Source: Paenibacillus aceti
GTDB lineage: Bacteria; Bacillota; Bacilli; Paenibacillales; Paenibacillaceae
Length of the DNA stretch: 64,000 nucleotides
Reading direction: 5' to 3'
NCBI RefSeq assembly: GCF_003614185.1
Contig: NZ_KZ987724.1
Location: forward strand, 73,512-137,511
The notes beneath the pieces are model-generated. The model was not told the origin of the DNA. It did not search any database and saw only the letters and a list, made by a program, of their open reading frames with translations. Below, piece by piece: positions 1 to 9,384 of the stretch. Position numbers and translations under genes: made by a program. Position 1 is the stretch's first letter, and each line of letters begins with the position of its first letter.

Positions 1-1
1 C

Positions 2-70
2 GAAGCAATGGATCAGCGTGAAGCAGGGAAGGCGTTGACTCTGTTTGGCAAGCAGGGAGAACAGCCATGA
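2..70 (+). CDS. 3' end of an upstream gene (partial, uncertain)
   Basis: One frame is open from the window edge to a TGA at 68-70 and would encode the last 22 residues of a charged, soluble C-terminus. From its position just ahead of the Tad pilus genes it could be another Tad gene, but there is too little sequence to assign a family. About 75 bases without clear features separate it from the next start codon. Confidence 0.3.
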   Translation, partial: EAMDQREAGKALTLFGKQGEQP

Positions 71-146
71 CTCAAGCGGATGCGGCGAGAATATCACGTA
101 ATGATGATATAGACGAGTAGGCGGGATCAGGGGAGGAGGAAATTCA

Positions 147-2351
147 TTGTTCAAGAGGCGGCAAGATGCGGAGCACGGGGCAGTGACGATATTTCTAGTA
201 GTTATCTTTGCTTCTGTTTTCGCGTTTGTATCGATATTTATCGATTTTGCCAGAATGGCAGCCCTGCAGACCAAGACAGAGATGCTGGCTCGTTCGGCAG
301 TCAGGTCGGTTCTATCCTCCTTTGATCCGCAGCTGGTGGAGAAGTACGGTTTGTTTGCATACGGGGATACGGATGCGAATTACATCATGTCCAAGGTGCT
401 ACAGGACCATATGACTCTATCGAAGAGGAAGGACGATATTCCGATAATGACTGCGAAGCTGGATTCATCGACGGTTGAACTGCTGCGGCCACTTGGCTCC
501 TATGAAGTATTTGAACGGCAAATCCGGGAGGAAATGAAGTATAAGGCTCCGATTGATTTTGCGATCGAGATTATGAACCGCTTCAAGCCATTATCCAATG
601 TGATGAAGGAGGCTTCTAATACTGTCGATCTGCTGAGCAAGCTGCAGAAGCTATATAATCAGCGGGAGGCGAAGCTGGATGAAATGCTGGAGAAGCAGCG
701 CTCCGCGGCCTTAACAGTGAATGAGGTGGCTGCTCTTATCCCGCGTTCAGGTGGTTCGAGCGGAAGCCGCACAGCTGTATCCGTAGCGCAGGGGTATGCG
801 AATTATGCGGCCATGTATGCAGAGGACATGTACAGAGAGCCGGAGGAACGCCAGTATTCCTATGAAATTGCTATATATCGATCCATGACCATGGGGCTAT
901 TCAGCGGTTTGAATCGAAGCGTTCAGCATTCGTCTGCCCGTCACGCGATCCTGCTGCCAGAAGCCAGGGAGCTACTTAAGGAAGTTATCGTGATAAATGG
1001 TCAGATGAAGAGTACGATCCAGGAAGCTGAGCAGCGTCCTGTACTTGGAGGCTATAACGATGTGGCGGCATATGAAGGAACTGGTGATCAAGAGGGTGTT
1101 ACAACTGGCGATGAGATCGCTGCTATCCGCGAGAAAAGTGGATCATTGCTGCTTACTGACGAGTTAATAGCGAGTCTGGAGGGAGATATCGAGCGGCAGG
1201 AGTCGGAGTTCAATTCATTTTATGTGGCGGCAGGCTCTTTTCTCGGATGGGAGGGTTCGGTTCTGGCGGCTTCCATATCGGAATCTTCCTTATATGCTGC
1301 GGTGAGCAGCCTAAGTCAAGCAACAAGTGCTTACCTGCGTCAATACTTTGATAAGGGCAGTGGCAATATCCTGGAGAAGAACCAAAGTCTGCTTGAGCAG
1401 CACCGTGCTTCTGATCGGGAGCGGCGTAATATCGAGCAGCAGGCCGGGACGGAGCTTAAGGAAGCGAGAGGGTTAATCGGGAGGATCTCAGGCCTGAAGG
1501 ATAAGTTCAAGGATGTCCAGAAACAGTTTGATCAGCTGCAAATTTTCTATAATGATAATCTTAGCTTTAATCAGTCTCTCTCGTCTGGCGAAGGAGATGG
1601 TCAAATGAAGATAGGAGATGATCCGACAGGGGCTGGCGCAGAAGCAATGGCGGGGATGGATGGTTTCTATGGCGGCTTATCCCGGATATTGGACTCTATG
1701 TCGGATGCGGCTTTTCAAGGGGAGTACATCGCGCATTATTTTTCCTTATTTGATATCAGTACATTGGAACAACTGCTGCGCAATGGGGACTCGAGCGTTA
1801 CTGAAGCATTAGGCGATTCGTTTACGCCGGGGAAACAAGAGATTGAATACATATTGTATGGCTTTCACAATCCGGCAGGAAATATTGCGGCTGCTTATGG
1901 GGAAATCTTCACGTTGCGGCTGGCGATTCGCACGATGGAGGGTTTATTGAAAAATTTGCATAAAGGCAATCCACTGCTGATTCTCGCCTCTGCTCTATTG
2001 TATGGAATTCAGCATTCCGTGAAGGATATGCTGATGCTGACCAAGGAAGGAAGTCTTCTGCTTAGCGAATATATGAAGGTGAGGTTGACCTATAGGGATC
2101 ATCTGCGCATCTTCCTGCTGATGCATGGCCCGAGTGAACGGAGATTGTCCCGGATACTGGGGGTCATCCGGATGAACACGGGAATACGCACAGAGCAGCG
2201 TGCGACCTATCTAAGGGGAGGGGTCACTCTGTCTATGCCAGTATGGTTCCTGCCTGGAGTAGCTAAGTCGCTAGGGGCTACCGGGGTCTTGCAAGGAAGA
2301 GTGGAAGGAAGTCGGTATTATGTTAACAAGCAAGCGGACTTCTCATATTGA
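147..2351 (+). CDS. DUF5702-type Tad pilus-associated membrane protein
   Basis: A 734-residue protein starting at a TTG codon 6 bases after a strong GGGAGGAGGA ribosome binding site. It opens with a short basic stretch, then GAVTIFLVVIFASV, a hydrophobic helix of the TadE/TadG kind at about residues 12-34, followed by the typical switch to A-rich helix and a YGLFAYG motif near residue 66. These are the hallmarks of DUF5702 proteins found in Firmicute Tad loci. The remainder is a long, mostly helical extracytoplasmic region with several coiled-coil-like stretches. It overlaps the next gene by 32 bases, implying translational coupling. Its exact role in the pilus is unknown; a structural or pseudopilin-like role is inferred from the N-terminus and the neighbours. 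Confidence 0.8.
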   Translation: MFKRRQDAEHGAVTIFLVVIFASVFAFVSIFIDFARMAALQTKTEMLARSAVRSVLSSFDPQLVEKYGLFAYGDTDANYIMSKVLQDHMTLSKRKDDIPIMTAKLDSSTVELLRPLGSYEVFERQIREEMKYKAPIDFAIEIMNRFKPLSNVMKEASNTVDLLSKLQKLYNQREAKLDEMLEKQRSAALTVNEVAALIPRSGGSSGSRTAVSVAQGYANYAAMYAEDMYREPEERQYSYEIAIYRSMTMGLFSGLNRSVQHSSARHAILLPEARELLKEVIVINGQMKSTIQEAEQRPVLGGYNDVAAYEGTGDQEGVTTGDEIAAIREKSGSLLLTDELIASLEGDIERQESEFNSFYVAAGSFLGWEGSVLAASISESSLYAAVSSLSQATSAYLRQYFDKGSGNILEKNQSLLEQHRASDRERRNIEQQAGTELKEARGLIGRISGLKDKFKDVQKQFDQLQIFYNDNLSFNQSLSSGEGDGQMKIGDDPTGAGAEAMAGMDGFYGGLSRILDSMSDAAFQGEYIAHYFSLFDISTLEQLLRNGDSSVTEALGDSFTPGKQEIEYILYGFHNPAGNIAAAYGEIFTLRLAIRTMEGLLKNLHKGNPLLILASALLYGIQHSVKDMLMLTKEGSLLLSEYMKVRLTYRDHLRIFLLMHGPSERRLSRILGVIRMNTGIRTEQRATYLRGGVTLSMPVWFLPGVAKSLGATGVLQGRVEGSRYYVNKQADFSY

Positions 2352-3333
2352 TTCAACCGGTCGCCCTGATCGCGGGTGGGTGGCTTCCCGCCGCAGTAGC
2401 GGCAGCATTGTGCTTGAAGCTACGTTGGTGATGCCGGTATTTATCACTGTCATCTTCTTCTTTATTTATGTGGTACAGATGACGCTGATCTCCAGTCAGA
2501 TGCAAATTGTAGCCTCGAATGCCGTTAAGCAGGTGTCGGCTCATATATATCCTGTAGCATTGGCCGTTTCGGCGGCTTCCAGCGATAATCAAGGTCACGC
2601 GGAGAAAGGGGATGGGGCCGTATCGGAGGGGAAGATGCCGAGCCTGTCTCTTGAGGAGTGGGCGGATCAATATGCTGTAGCATTGCCGGAGCCCATTTCC
2701 GATTGGGTGCGGGCTGCAGCCCGCAGAGGGGACGAGCCTTTGCATGAGCTGAAGAATAACGTTCTGGAGAGCGTACTCGACCCGGTAATCAAGCCGCTGC
2801 TTCAAACTTTTGTGGCAGATACGACGTTGAATGAAGAACGGTTGCATGTTAACCGCCTGGTGGTTCCTGATTTAAAGAACGGGAGAACGCCTTATTTCGG
2901 CTTAGAGCTCAGCTATGAGCTGCCGATCAAAATGCCGTTTACCCAGCAGCCAATCAGGCTACAGGCAAAGGCGGAGGAGAGACTGTGGATCGGGGATACT
3001 GGCGAGCTTGATCAGGAAGACGGAGATGGGGAGCAGGAGGAAGGGCAGCCTGCGGTCATTCTCTCCAAGCCAGAGCCAGCCTACGCGGGGCATCGCGCTC
3101 TGGTAGAAGCCTTGATCAAGCCGGGCGCGACAGCTAAGCTTACTGTGTACTATAAAAGCGGAGTTAGCCAGGCCAAATATTTAGGAGAAGCGACTGCAGG
3201 TGAAGATGGCAAGGTGGAGTGGAATTGGCTGGTCGGAGGAAATACGACGCCGGGGACGTGGACCTTTGTGATCGAGACAGAGGATGGATTGCGAACAACC
3301 GCTCAATTCGATGTTGAAAGTCCGCGTAAATGA
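2320..3333 (+). CDS. TadE-like pseudopilin with C-terminal Ig-like extension
   Basis: The 337-residue protein begins inside the end of the preceding gene, with AAGGAAG upstream of the ATG. At about residues 27-52 it has a TadE-type segment (GSIVLEATLVMPVF, a glutamate five residues after the processing glycine/serine, then a hydrophobic helix), the substrate type of Tad prepilin peptidases. The middle is a charged helical region. The last 90 residues look like a separate beta-rich, Ig-like domain after an acidic linker, with alternating polar and hydrophobic strands ending in TTAQFDVES. Such an added domain is unusual for TadE. The peptidase that could process it is encoded immediately downstream. 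Confidence 0.75.
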   Translation: MLTSKRTSHIDSTGRPDRGWVASRRSSGSIVLEATLVMPVFITVIFFFIYVVQMTLISSQMQIVASNAVKQVSAHIYPVALAVSAASSDNQGHAEKGDGAVSEGKMPSLSLEEWADQYAVALPEPISDWVRAAARRGDEPLHELKNNVLESVLDPVIKPLLQTFVADTTLNEERLHVNRLVVPDLKNGRTPYFGLELSYELPIKMPFTQQPIRLQAKAEERLWIGDTGELDQEDGDGEQEEGQPAVILSKPEPAYAGHRALVEALIKPGATAKLTVYYKSGVSQAKYLGEATAGEDGKVEWNWLVGGNTTPGTWTFVIETEDGLRTTAQFDVESPRK

Positions 3334-3409
3334 CTATTATGCTGTGCTAATAGGCGGGCCAAGCGGAGCAAGCAGATAATCTAGAGTTTATCGGAGGGGA
3401 TAAGCGCCA

Positions 3410-3919
3410 ATGCCATTGGAATACTGGGGTTGCTTGATTGTGCTGATAGCGGCATTTATTACAGATATCAGGTGGATGAAGATTCCTAATAAGATCACGA
3501 TTATCGGGTTCATCTCGGGACTAGCATTTCATGCTTTTTCCGGGGGGATGGAAGGGGTTCTATTTGCTCTGAAGGGCGCAGCGGTGGGCTTCGCCCTGAT
3601 GTTCATTATGTATTTGTTCGGTGCGGTAGGCGGAGGCGATGTGAAGCTATTTGGCGGGATTGGAGCTTGGACGGGGTTAGGCCTGACTCTATCGATTCTT
3701 ATGTATTCTATTCTTGCCGCGGGGATTATTGGCATATTCATATTGCTCATGCGGCGTGAATTCATTATGCGGATTCGTAATGTAGTGCATAGCTTGTTCG
3801 GGGTTATATTGCTACAAAGCCTGAGCCCGATTCAGGAGGGAACGAAGAAGCAATTGCAGATGCCGTTTATGCTGGCTGTTCTGCCAGGAGCGGTGTACGC
3901 CATTTTAACTTTTTCTTAG
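3410..3919 (+). CDS. Prepilin peptidase, A24 family (TadV/CpaA type)
   Basis: A 169-residue polytopic membrane aspartic protease lacking the N-methyltransferase domain, the usual size for Tad peptidases. The two catalytic aspartates are visible: Asp19 in TDIRWMKIPN and Asp77 in the GGGDVKLF motif. About six hydrophobic segments are present. It would cleave the leader of Flp pilins and TadE-like pseudopilins at the cytoplasmic face. A GGAGGGG ribosome binding site precedes the ATG. It sits between a candidate substrate gene upstream and an FHA protein gene downstream, in the same orientation. Confidence 0.9.
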   Translation: MPLEYWGCLIVLIAAFITDIRWMKIPNKITIIGFISGLAFHAFSGGMEGVLFALKGAAVGFALMFIMYLFGAVGGGDVKLFGGIGAWTGLGLTLSILMYSILAAGIIGIFILLMRREFIMRIRNVVHSLFGVILLQSLSPIQEGTKKQLQMPFMLAVLPGAVYAILTFS

Positions 3920-3937
3920 TAAGGGGAGTGGCTTTGA

Positions 3938-5674
3938 ATGCCGGCATTTAACGTCGATTTTATGAGGAATGGCGGTACCTATATGATTCTGAGGGGAGCA
4001 AACGGTCTGCACTCCAGAGATATTAACCGGGTTCAGCATACGATGCTGGCCTCGATGGAAATTCCCGGCCTGCTGCCGCTTGATCTTCGCGAGATAAATT
4101 TTGAGGTCAGCTTATATTACGAAATTACTGGCAGGCGCATGTTACCTCAATGTCTGAAGAGCGATAAGTTAAGCGCGCAGGAGTTCTATAGCTTACTGCT
4201 GCAAATTGTAGCGATATTGGATGACTGCGATCAGTATATGCTGTCTCCGCTCAATTTTTTAATAGATGAGGATTTTATATTTGTCGAGGGGCCGCTCGCA
4301 TCGGCAATGCTGTATTTGACCTATGTTCCTATTCGGGAACCGGCGGGACAGGAGCGATTAGGGCTATCGCTGTTGACCTTGATTACCCGGATTTTGAACA
4401 GTGTAACGGCTGTTGAGGGAGATGGGATTCAGCGGATCGTTAGCTTTTGCGGGGATGAGCTCTTCTCTACGGCCACCTTGAAAAAAATTCTGCTAGATCT
4501 GCTGGGAGGGGATCGCTCAGAAGCGGTGAAAATGGTTGCCGCCAAGGGGAATGATAGATATGAATCAGAGAATTCACCGGTAATGATCAGGGAATACGTT
4601 CAGGCTTCCGAGCATTCTGTAGAAGGCAAGCTTCAAGATCGGCAGAGACGAATACAGAAGCATGTCCATTCAAGGGCTGCAAAGTTAGAGGGGAGCGGTG
4701 AAGCCCATTTTCAGCCTCACTCCATTCATAATCACCAAGCTGAAATATGGGATCTGGCGGATAACACCGAGCTTGATGATGAGAGTGAGCCAATTAAACC
4801 ACGTGGTAAATTTACATATTATCTACTGGGTTCTCTGCTTGCCGCTGCGCTATGCTGGAAGTTTCTTTATCTCGATGCTCCCAGCTCATGGGGGCTGTAT
4901 GTATGTGCTGGAATTTCGTTAATTATGGCCGTTATGCTGCTGTTAATCCGCGGTGGGAAGCTGGAAGTGATCATGGCCAGTTTGTCTGAGATGATGGATC
5001 ACTTAAGTCGCCGTTCTTCTGATGAAGGAGAGATGACCGATGATGAGGCCGTAAACTGGAAGCAGCCTTGGAACGGGGGAGTCTGGGGAGGAGAGAATTC
5101 GCTACATTTGCCTAAGCCAAAGTCCGTTATATCTGGGCAGGATGCGCCAGAGACAGGTGGAGGGGAGCGCGTAGGTTCATGGAAGCAGGATGCATTTCGG
5201 TCGAAGGCTGTGGAAGTAGGGGAACTGGAAAATGAGCTGAAGGTTCAAGCTAATCTACCCTTAGTTGAGGAGTCCTTGCATCAGCCTGCGACCGTTCTGC
5301 TTAGCCATAATTCTGTCTCACCAAAGACAGCCTCGCCAACTGCAGCGTTTCGCTTGGAAAGATACGCCGCCCAGGAAGAACAATGGAATGCACCGGAAAT
5401 CATCGTCCTGAAGCCGGGAAGCTTTGTGATTGGCCGTTCAGAGGAGATTGCTCATTACGTTGAGCAGGCTGCGGGCGTATCTCGGGCGCATGTCGAGCTA
5501 ATGATCCGTGAAGAGGGCTGCAGCATTAAGGATCTGGGCTCTCGCAATGGCACGTTGCTCAAAGGGGAGCTTATCGCCCCTTACAAGGAATACCCGCTTG
5601 AACCCGGTGATATATTCCTGATCGCTGACAGCACCTATAAGCTCTGCGCTGGTCATACAGCGAAAGCCTCTTAG
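3938..5674 (+). CDS. DUF6382/FHA-domain membrane protein of the Tad locus
   Basis: A 578-residue protein. The N-terminal ~180 residues match the DUF6382 type (dimer- or kinase-like module found with FHA domains in Bacillales). Two closely spaced membrane helices lie around residues 290-335. A long, low-complexity charged linker follows, then a C-terminal FHA domain at about 490-570 with the phosphothreonine-binding signature GRS near the first strand, SRAHVEL, and LGSRNGTLL. FHA domains bind phosphothreonine, so this protein may link Ser/Thr phosphorylation to pilus assembly; that is inference. The gene starts 18 bases after the peptidase gene and ends the operon, being followed by a terminator. 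Confidence 0.8.
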   Translation: MPAFNVDFMRNGGTYMILRGANGLHSRDINRVQHTMLASMEIPGLLPLDLREINFEVSLYYEITGRRMLPQCLKSDKLSAQEFYSLLLQIVAILDDCDQYMLSPLNFLIDEDFIFVEGPLASAMLYLTYVPIREPAGQERLGLSLLTLITRILNSVTAVEGDGIQRIVSFCGDELFSTATLKKILLDLLGGDRSEAVKMVAAKGNDRYESENSPVMIREYVQASEHSVEGKLQDRQRRIQKHVHSRAAKLEGSGEAHFQPHSIHNHQAEIWDLADNTELDDESEPIKPRGKFTYYLLGSLLAAALCWKFLYLDAPSSWGLYVCAGISLIMAVMLLLIRGGKLEVIMASLSEMMDHLSRRSSDEGEMTDDEAVNWKQPWNGGVWGGENSLHLPKPKSVISGQDAPETGGGERVGSWKQDAFRSKAVEVGELENELKVQANLPLVEESLHQPATVLLSHNSVSPKTASPTAAFRLERYAAQEEQWNAPEIIVLKPGSFVIGRSEEIAHYVEQAAGVSRAHVELMIREEGCSIKDLGSRNGTLLKGELIAPYKEYPLEPGDIFLIADSTYKLCAGHTAKAS

Positions 5675-5699
5675 GTGAATGATCCAGCGGAGTTAATCT

Positions 5700-5739
5700 A
5701 GCCCCGGGCCTGATTTAGTTGTCAGGATCAGCCGGGGCT
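5700..5739. terminator. Bidirectional hairpin terminator
   Basis: AGCCCCGG at 5700-5707 pairs with CCGGGGCT at 5732-5739, extended by an inner TGA/TCA pairing. It lies between the convergent Tad operon and epimerase gene. There is no long T-run, so efficiency is uncertain. Confidence 0.6.
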
Positions 5740-5791
5740 GGTTCGCGTTAATTGTTGGCAATGTGGTGCCCCAAGGCAATGTGATGTCCGG

Positions 5792-6721
5792 TCAATGGCG
5801 TTTCTGGTCTTTAAGATTTGCAACGGCTTCCTCTAGCTGAGGATAGGTGTATTTGAACCCGGATGAAATGGCAGCTTGGGGAACGACTTGCTGTCCTTCT
5901 AGTAACAGAAGGGACATTTCTCCTAGTATAGCCCGGAGTACAAAGGCGGGCAGTGGGAGCCAGAAAGGCCGATGATGGACACGGCCGATCGTGTGGCCGA
6001 ACTGTTCATTCGTCATCGGATTTGGGCTGACTGCATTGACCGGGCCTGAGATTTCAGGATGTGCTATGCAGAAATCGATAAGTGAGACCAGGTCTCCGAT
6101 ATGAATCCAGGGAACCCATTGCTTGCCTGTGCCGATTCGACCGCCGACTCCAAGCAGGAAAGGAAGGCGCATCAGAGGATAGGCGCCACCTTGGTTGCCA
6201 AGCACCACACCTGTCCGCAGTAGAACAAGGCGAGTCGCTGTCTGAATGCTCTGCTGGGCTGTCTTTTCCCATGCGGCCGTAACTTCAGAGAGAAAATCGG
6301 GATGAACGCATGAGGAATGCTCCGTGAATTCCTGCGTGAGGGAAGTGCCATAGATGCCCACCGCTGAACCTTGAACGATCACCTTCGGTCCCTCATTTCC
6401 CAGCACACTTAGCCATCGACCCAGAGCTTGTGTTGTACTCAATCGCGAGTCTATAATGGCCTGCTTCCCTTTTCGTGTCCAACGCTGGTTAATCGTGGCT
6501 CCCGCCAGATTAACGATTCCCTCCGCTCCACGAAGGAGGAGAGGATTCTGCTCAATATCGTGCCACGTGTAATAGAGTAATGGTTTCTGCACATCCGTCA
6601 GGGCGCGATCTCCTAGCTTCGATTTACGAGTAATAATCACCACCTCATGCCCTTGCTCCAGCCAGAAGCGGGTCAGGGCACTGCCGATAAATCCGCTTCC
6701 CCCAAGAATGACATATTTCAT
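5792..6721 (-). CDS. TIGR01777-type NAD(P)-dependent epimerase
   Basis: A 309-residue extended short-chain dehydrogenase-like protein. The N-terminus carries the Rossmann motif GGSGFIGSAL, followed by a basic residue after the second strand (ITRKSK). The typical VIQGSAVGIYG motif and a C-terminal DUF1731-like region (PAFVLRAILGEMSLLLLEGQ) identify the TIGR01777 group (YfcH in E. coli, YfhF in Bacillus). The substrate is not established for this family. The ATG is preceded by AAAGGAGGGA. The gene is monocistronic, and its upstream region carries a four-box repeat array. Confidence 0.88.
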   Translation of the reverse strand: MKYVILGGSGFIGSALTRFWLEQGHEVVIITRKSKLGDRALTDVQKPLLYYTWHDIEQNPLLLRGAEGIVNLAGATINQRWTRKGKQAIIDSRLSTTQALGRWLSVLGNEGPKVIVQGSAVGIYGTSLTQEFTEHSSCVHPDFLSEVTAAWEKTAQQSIQTATRLVLLRTGVVLGNQGGAYPLMRLPFLLGVGGRIGTGKQWVPWIHIGDLVSLIDFCIAHPEISGPVNAVSPNPMTNEQFGHTIGRVHHRPFWLPLPAFVLRAILGEMSLLLLEGQQVVPQAAISSGFKYTYPQLEEAVANLKDQKRH

Positions 6722-6779
6722 CCCAATTCCCTCCTTTTAATTGTACAGAAAGGGGAAGTTTATCAGTGTCGCCGATCTC

Positions 6780-6962
6780 TAACGAAACACCATATCGTTA
6801 TTGGCTCAAAAACAACGGTAAAAAATTTTTAACGAAACGCCACATCGTTATTTATACTAAATTTGGGTCTAAACATGCTTTTTTTGCGAAATAGCGATCT
6901 CCAGTATCGTTAAAATTTCCAGAAGCCCTTTTTGGTGTGAATAGCGTTTCCCAGTTTCGTAA
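6780..6962 (+). repeat. Four-dyad array, family A, copy 1
   Basis: Boxes start at 6780, 6830, 6890 and 6940 (spacing 50/60/50). The first two read TAACGA-N9-TCGTTA-like, the last two are the inverted, diverged form (TAGCGA-N9-TCGTTA-like). The array spans 183 bp. Array arms could fold into one nested stem. Copy 2 at 17538 shares even the spacer sequence with this copy. Confidence 0.9.
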
Positions 6963-6991
6963 GAGTTCGTAAGTGTGCTGGGTGGAGCTTC

Positions 6992-7063
6992 TAATTGCAT
7001 AATGTACAGCTAAAACAGCACAAATAGGTAAAGACTCTGTTCCAGTTGCAGAACATACACTTA
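6992..7063. repeat. Two-dyad element, family B
   Basis: Two dyads, TAATTG-N9-CAGCTA at 6992 and CAGTTG-N9-CACTTA at 7043, lie 51 bp apart. The first begins 50 bp after the last dyad core of the preceding family A array (6942), so the spacing rule continues across the boundary between families. Confidence 0.7.
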
Positions 7064-7415
7064 ATAACCGCAGATGCTATGCACGTCTGGGGCATTCAGA
7101 AGGTGACAACACACCAATACCTGAACGCCATTGTATTGTTCGCTTCTGCGATAGCAATGGCTCGTCAATCTAAGAAAGCTACCGCTTAATTTTTGTAATT
7201 TACCAGAAAACTCCGTAAGTCTGCTCATTCTCCCCTTTAAGCCAACAAAACTGAAAAATCTGCATTATTCATACGGGCCTCCGGTCGGATACGAGTCTTT
7301 CAAACTTCATTTTTGTATAAGTTATATAAAATTATAAGTATAAAAAATAAAGTCTAAAGAACTATATTGAACGCGTCACAAGGGTTATTTTTTACTATTA
7401 ATTTTATAAACTTCA
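7064..7415. other. Gene-free AT-rich stretch
   Basis: About 350 bases with no convincing gene, RNA or repeat. The last 130 bases are very AT-rich and lead into the promoter of the chemoreceptor operon. Confidence 0.5.
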
Positions 7416-7444
7416 TTGTTGAAATGAGATAAATAGACTATAAT
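7416..7444 (+). promoter_or_regulatory. Predicted sigma-A promoter of the riboswitch-chemoreceptor operon
   Basis: TTGTTG at 7416-7421 and a perfect TATAAT at 7439-7444, separated by 17 bp. It lies about 50 bp before the riboswitch aptamer, as expected for the start of its transcript. Confidence 0.65.
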
Positions 7445-7494
7445 CAACAATCGACGAAAAAATCAAATTTTTTTGGGTGATAAACACCTGACAA

Positions 7495-7590
7495 CAGAAA
7501 AGGCACACCCGTTGAAAAGCGGGGTCGCAAAGCTATAGGGGCTACTATGTTTTTCCAATAAAACATTATGCCAGCCAGTTGCCGAAATAT
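7495..7590 (+). promoter_or_regulatory. GEMM-class cyclic dinucleotide (c-di-GMP-I) riboswitch aptamer
   Basis: The segment shows the GEMM-I pattern in order: GGCA opening P1, a P2 arm with a GAAA tetraloop (CCCGTTGAAAAGCGGG), the invariant GCAAAGC joining segment, GGGGCTA entering P3, a variable P3 hairpin, ATGCCAGCC as the receptor side, and TTGCC closing P1. These aptamers bind cyclic di-GMP, or cGAMP in one subclass. The GGCA in the first joining region favours c-di-GMP, but alignment to the family would be needed to assign the subclass. A terminator follows directly, and the first gene downstream encodes a chemoreceptor, a typical target of the class. Confidence 0.9.
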
Positions 7591-7598
7591 AGAGGATC

Positions 7599-7626
7599 AT
7601 CCTCCTGTTTCGGGAGGATTTTTTTG
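7599..7626 (+). terminator. Riboswitch expression-platform terminator
   Basis: ATCCTCC (7599-7605) pairs with GGAGGAT (7613-7619), followed by a run of seven T. It begins nine bases after the aptamer. The left strand could also pair with GAGG just upstream (7592-7595), a possible short antiterminator, so ligand binding may control read-through. Confidence 0.85.
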
Positions 7627-7778
7627 TGCTGCAATCTGGTTTGGAAATACAAATGTTTTGCACTAAAAGAGGGGATGAACTATGTTAAATTAATTCCATA
7701 TCGCTATATTATAACCAGTAGATACCGTCTATTTCCCGAAATTCGATGCAAAAATAATTTAAACGAGGTGCTTTAACG

Positions 7779-9368
7779 TTGAAATGGTTTTATAATTTAA
7801 AAACAAATGTGAAATTAATCACAATCTTTATGGTTATGGCGATTATTCTAACGTTTGTCGGCTTGTTCGGATTGTCCAATATTGGAAAAATGGACTCTAA
7901 ATTGAGCGAAATGTATGATTACCGACTTGTGCCTGTGGACCAAATTACGGATGTGCAAATTTTGTATCAGAGAATGAGTGTTACCATTTTTGTTATGGCT
8001 ACTTCCGATGCAAATGAGGAAAAAATGGCTTATTCCGAAACGATAGAAGAATTTAAACAAGAAATCAATTCTAAAATTTCCGCTTATCACAATCGAGCCT
8101 TTAGTCAAGAGCATGAAGATATATTTAACAAATTCACACCTGCCTGGCAAGCCTACAACGGAGTGGCCGAAGATGCAGTACAACTCATTTTGGACGACAA
8201 GGATGCGGAATTTCAAGCTTTCGTGCGGAGCGAATATAAAAAAGTGGGCGATGAATTAAACGCTGTTTTGAACGAATTAGTTACATACAACCTCAAGACT
8301 GCGGAGCAAGCTAATTTGGAAGGAGACACTATGTACGCTTCCTTCCGCACGATCACGATTTCGGTCATCATTGTAGCGTCGCTGCTCAGTATCGCTTTAG
8401 GTTACTTTATATCGCAAATTATTGCCCGTCCGTTAAATCGGGTGATCCGATTGGTAGCGAAAGTAGCTGACGGTGACTTAACTGAAACGGCGGATATTGA
8501 TACGAAAGACGAAATAGGACAATTGGCCGGATCTATTAACAACATGGTGCTCCGTTTAAGGGAGACTGTCGGGGGCATTCTGGTTTCGGCTGAAAACGTC
8601 TCCGCCGCAGCACAGCAAATATCGGCCAGCACCGAAGAAATTGCCAGTAGCAGTACCAGCGAAGCCCATGCCGCTCAAACGATGAACGAATTATTTAGAG
8701 AATTGTCCGCGGCCATTATTTCGGTAGCCGAAAGCGCGGAACAAGCGTCGGAGTTATCCAATCAAACGTTGAGCATTGCGGAAGAGGGCGGGGAGGTCGT
8801 TCGCTCCTCCATAGACGGCATGAACCATATCGACCAGCAGATGTCCCGGTTGGAAGACGATTCGAATAAAATTGGGAAAATTATTGAAGTGATTGACGAC
8901 ATATCCGATCAAACGAATCTGTTAGCCTTAAACGCGGCGATTGAGGCGGCCCGGGCTGGAGATCAAGGCCGTGGATTTGCGGTAGTGGCCGACGAAGTAC
9001 GGAAGCTGGCCGAACGAAGCAGCGAAGCGACCAAGCAAATTACAGTCATTATCAAAGGGATGCAGGAAAATACTCATCAAAGCGTGCTAGCGGTGGGCGA
9101 AGGTGTCGTTTCGTCGCAAAATATGGGGGAATCGTTCAAGAACATTATTGCAATGGTAAATGAATCCGCCCATAAAATCGGGGAAATTGCCGCTGCAAGC
9201 GAGGAACAGGCCGCCCAGTCTTCCGAAGTGTTGAGTTCGATCGAAGGCATTTCCGCTGCGACACAAGAATCGTCGGCAAGCAGTGAGGAAACGGCATCAA
9301 CAGCTCTATCGCTTGCGCAATTGGCTGAGGGATTGAATAAAGCCGTCGAGTCTTTCAAAATCAAATAG
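7779..9368 (+). CDS. Methyl-accepting chemotaxis protein
   Basis: A 529-residue chemoreceptor starting at TTG with ACGAGGTG upstream. Membrane helix 1 is at about 13-35. An extracellular four-helix-bundle ligand domain of about 150 residues follows, then helix 2 at about 190-212, a HAMP domain ([12 protein letters not shown] onward), and the cytoplasmic signalling hairpin with the conserved tip [18 protein letters not shown] and [12 protein letters not shown]. It would signal through CheW and CheA to the flagellar motor or another output. It is the first gene after a c-di-GMP-type riboswitch, so its level should respond to the motile/sessile second messenger. Codon use is AT-richer than in the neighbouring core genes. 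Confidence 0.95.
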   Translation: MKWFYNLKTNVKLITIFMVMAIILTFVGLFGLSNIGKMDSKLSEMYDYRLVPVDQITDVQILYQRMSVTIFVMATSDANEEKMAYSETIEEFKQEINSKISAYHNRAFSQEHEDIFNKFTPAWQAYNGVAEDAVQLILDDKDAEFQAFVRSEYKKVGDELNAVLNELVTYNLKTAEQANLEGDTMYASFRTITISVIIVASLLSIALGYFISQIIARPLNRVIRLVAKVADGDLTETADIDTKDEIGQLAGSINNMVLRLRETVGGILVSAENVSAAAQQISASTEEIASSSTSEAHAAQTMNELFRELSAAIISVAESAEQASELSNQTLSIAEEGGEVVRSSIDGMNHIDQQMSRLEDDSNKIGKIIEVIDDISDQTNLLALNAAIEAARAGDQGRGFAVVADEVRKLAERSSEATKQITVIIKGMQENTHQSVLAVGEGVVSSQNMGESFKNIIAMVNESAHKIGEIAAASEEQAAQSSEVLSSIEGISAATQESSASSEETASTALSLAQLAEGLNKAVESFKIK

Positions 9369-9384
9369 CAAACAGGTGAATTCG

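Noticed and set aside
7675-7776. Possible leader peptide between the riboswitch terminator and the chemoreceptor gene
   Set aside because: An AGAGGGG site precedes ATG at 7682, but that frame is only three codons long (MLN), and a longer frame from 7675 has its ATG abutting the site. Not enough support.
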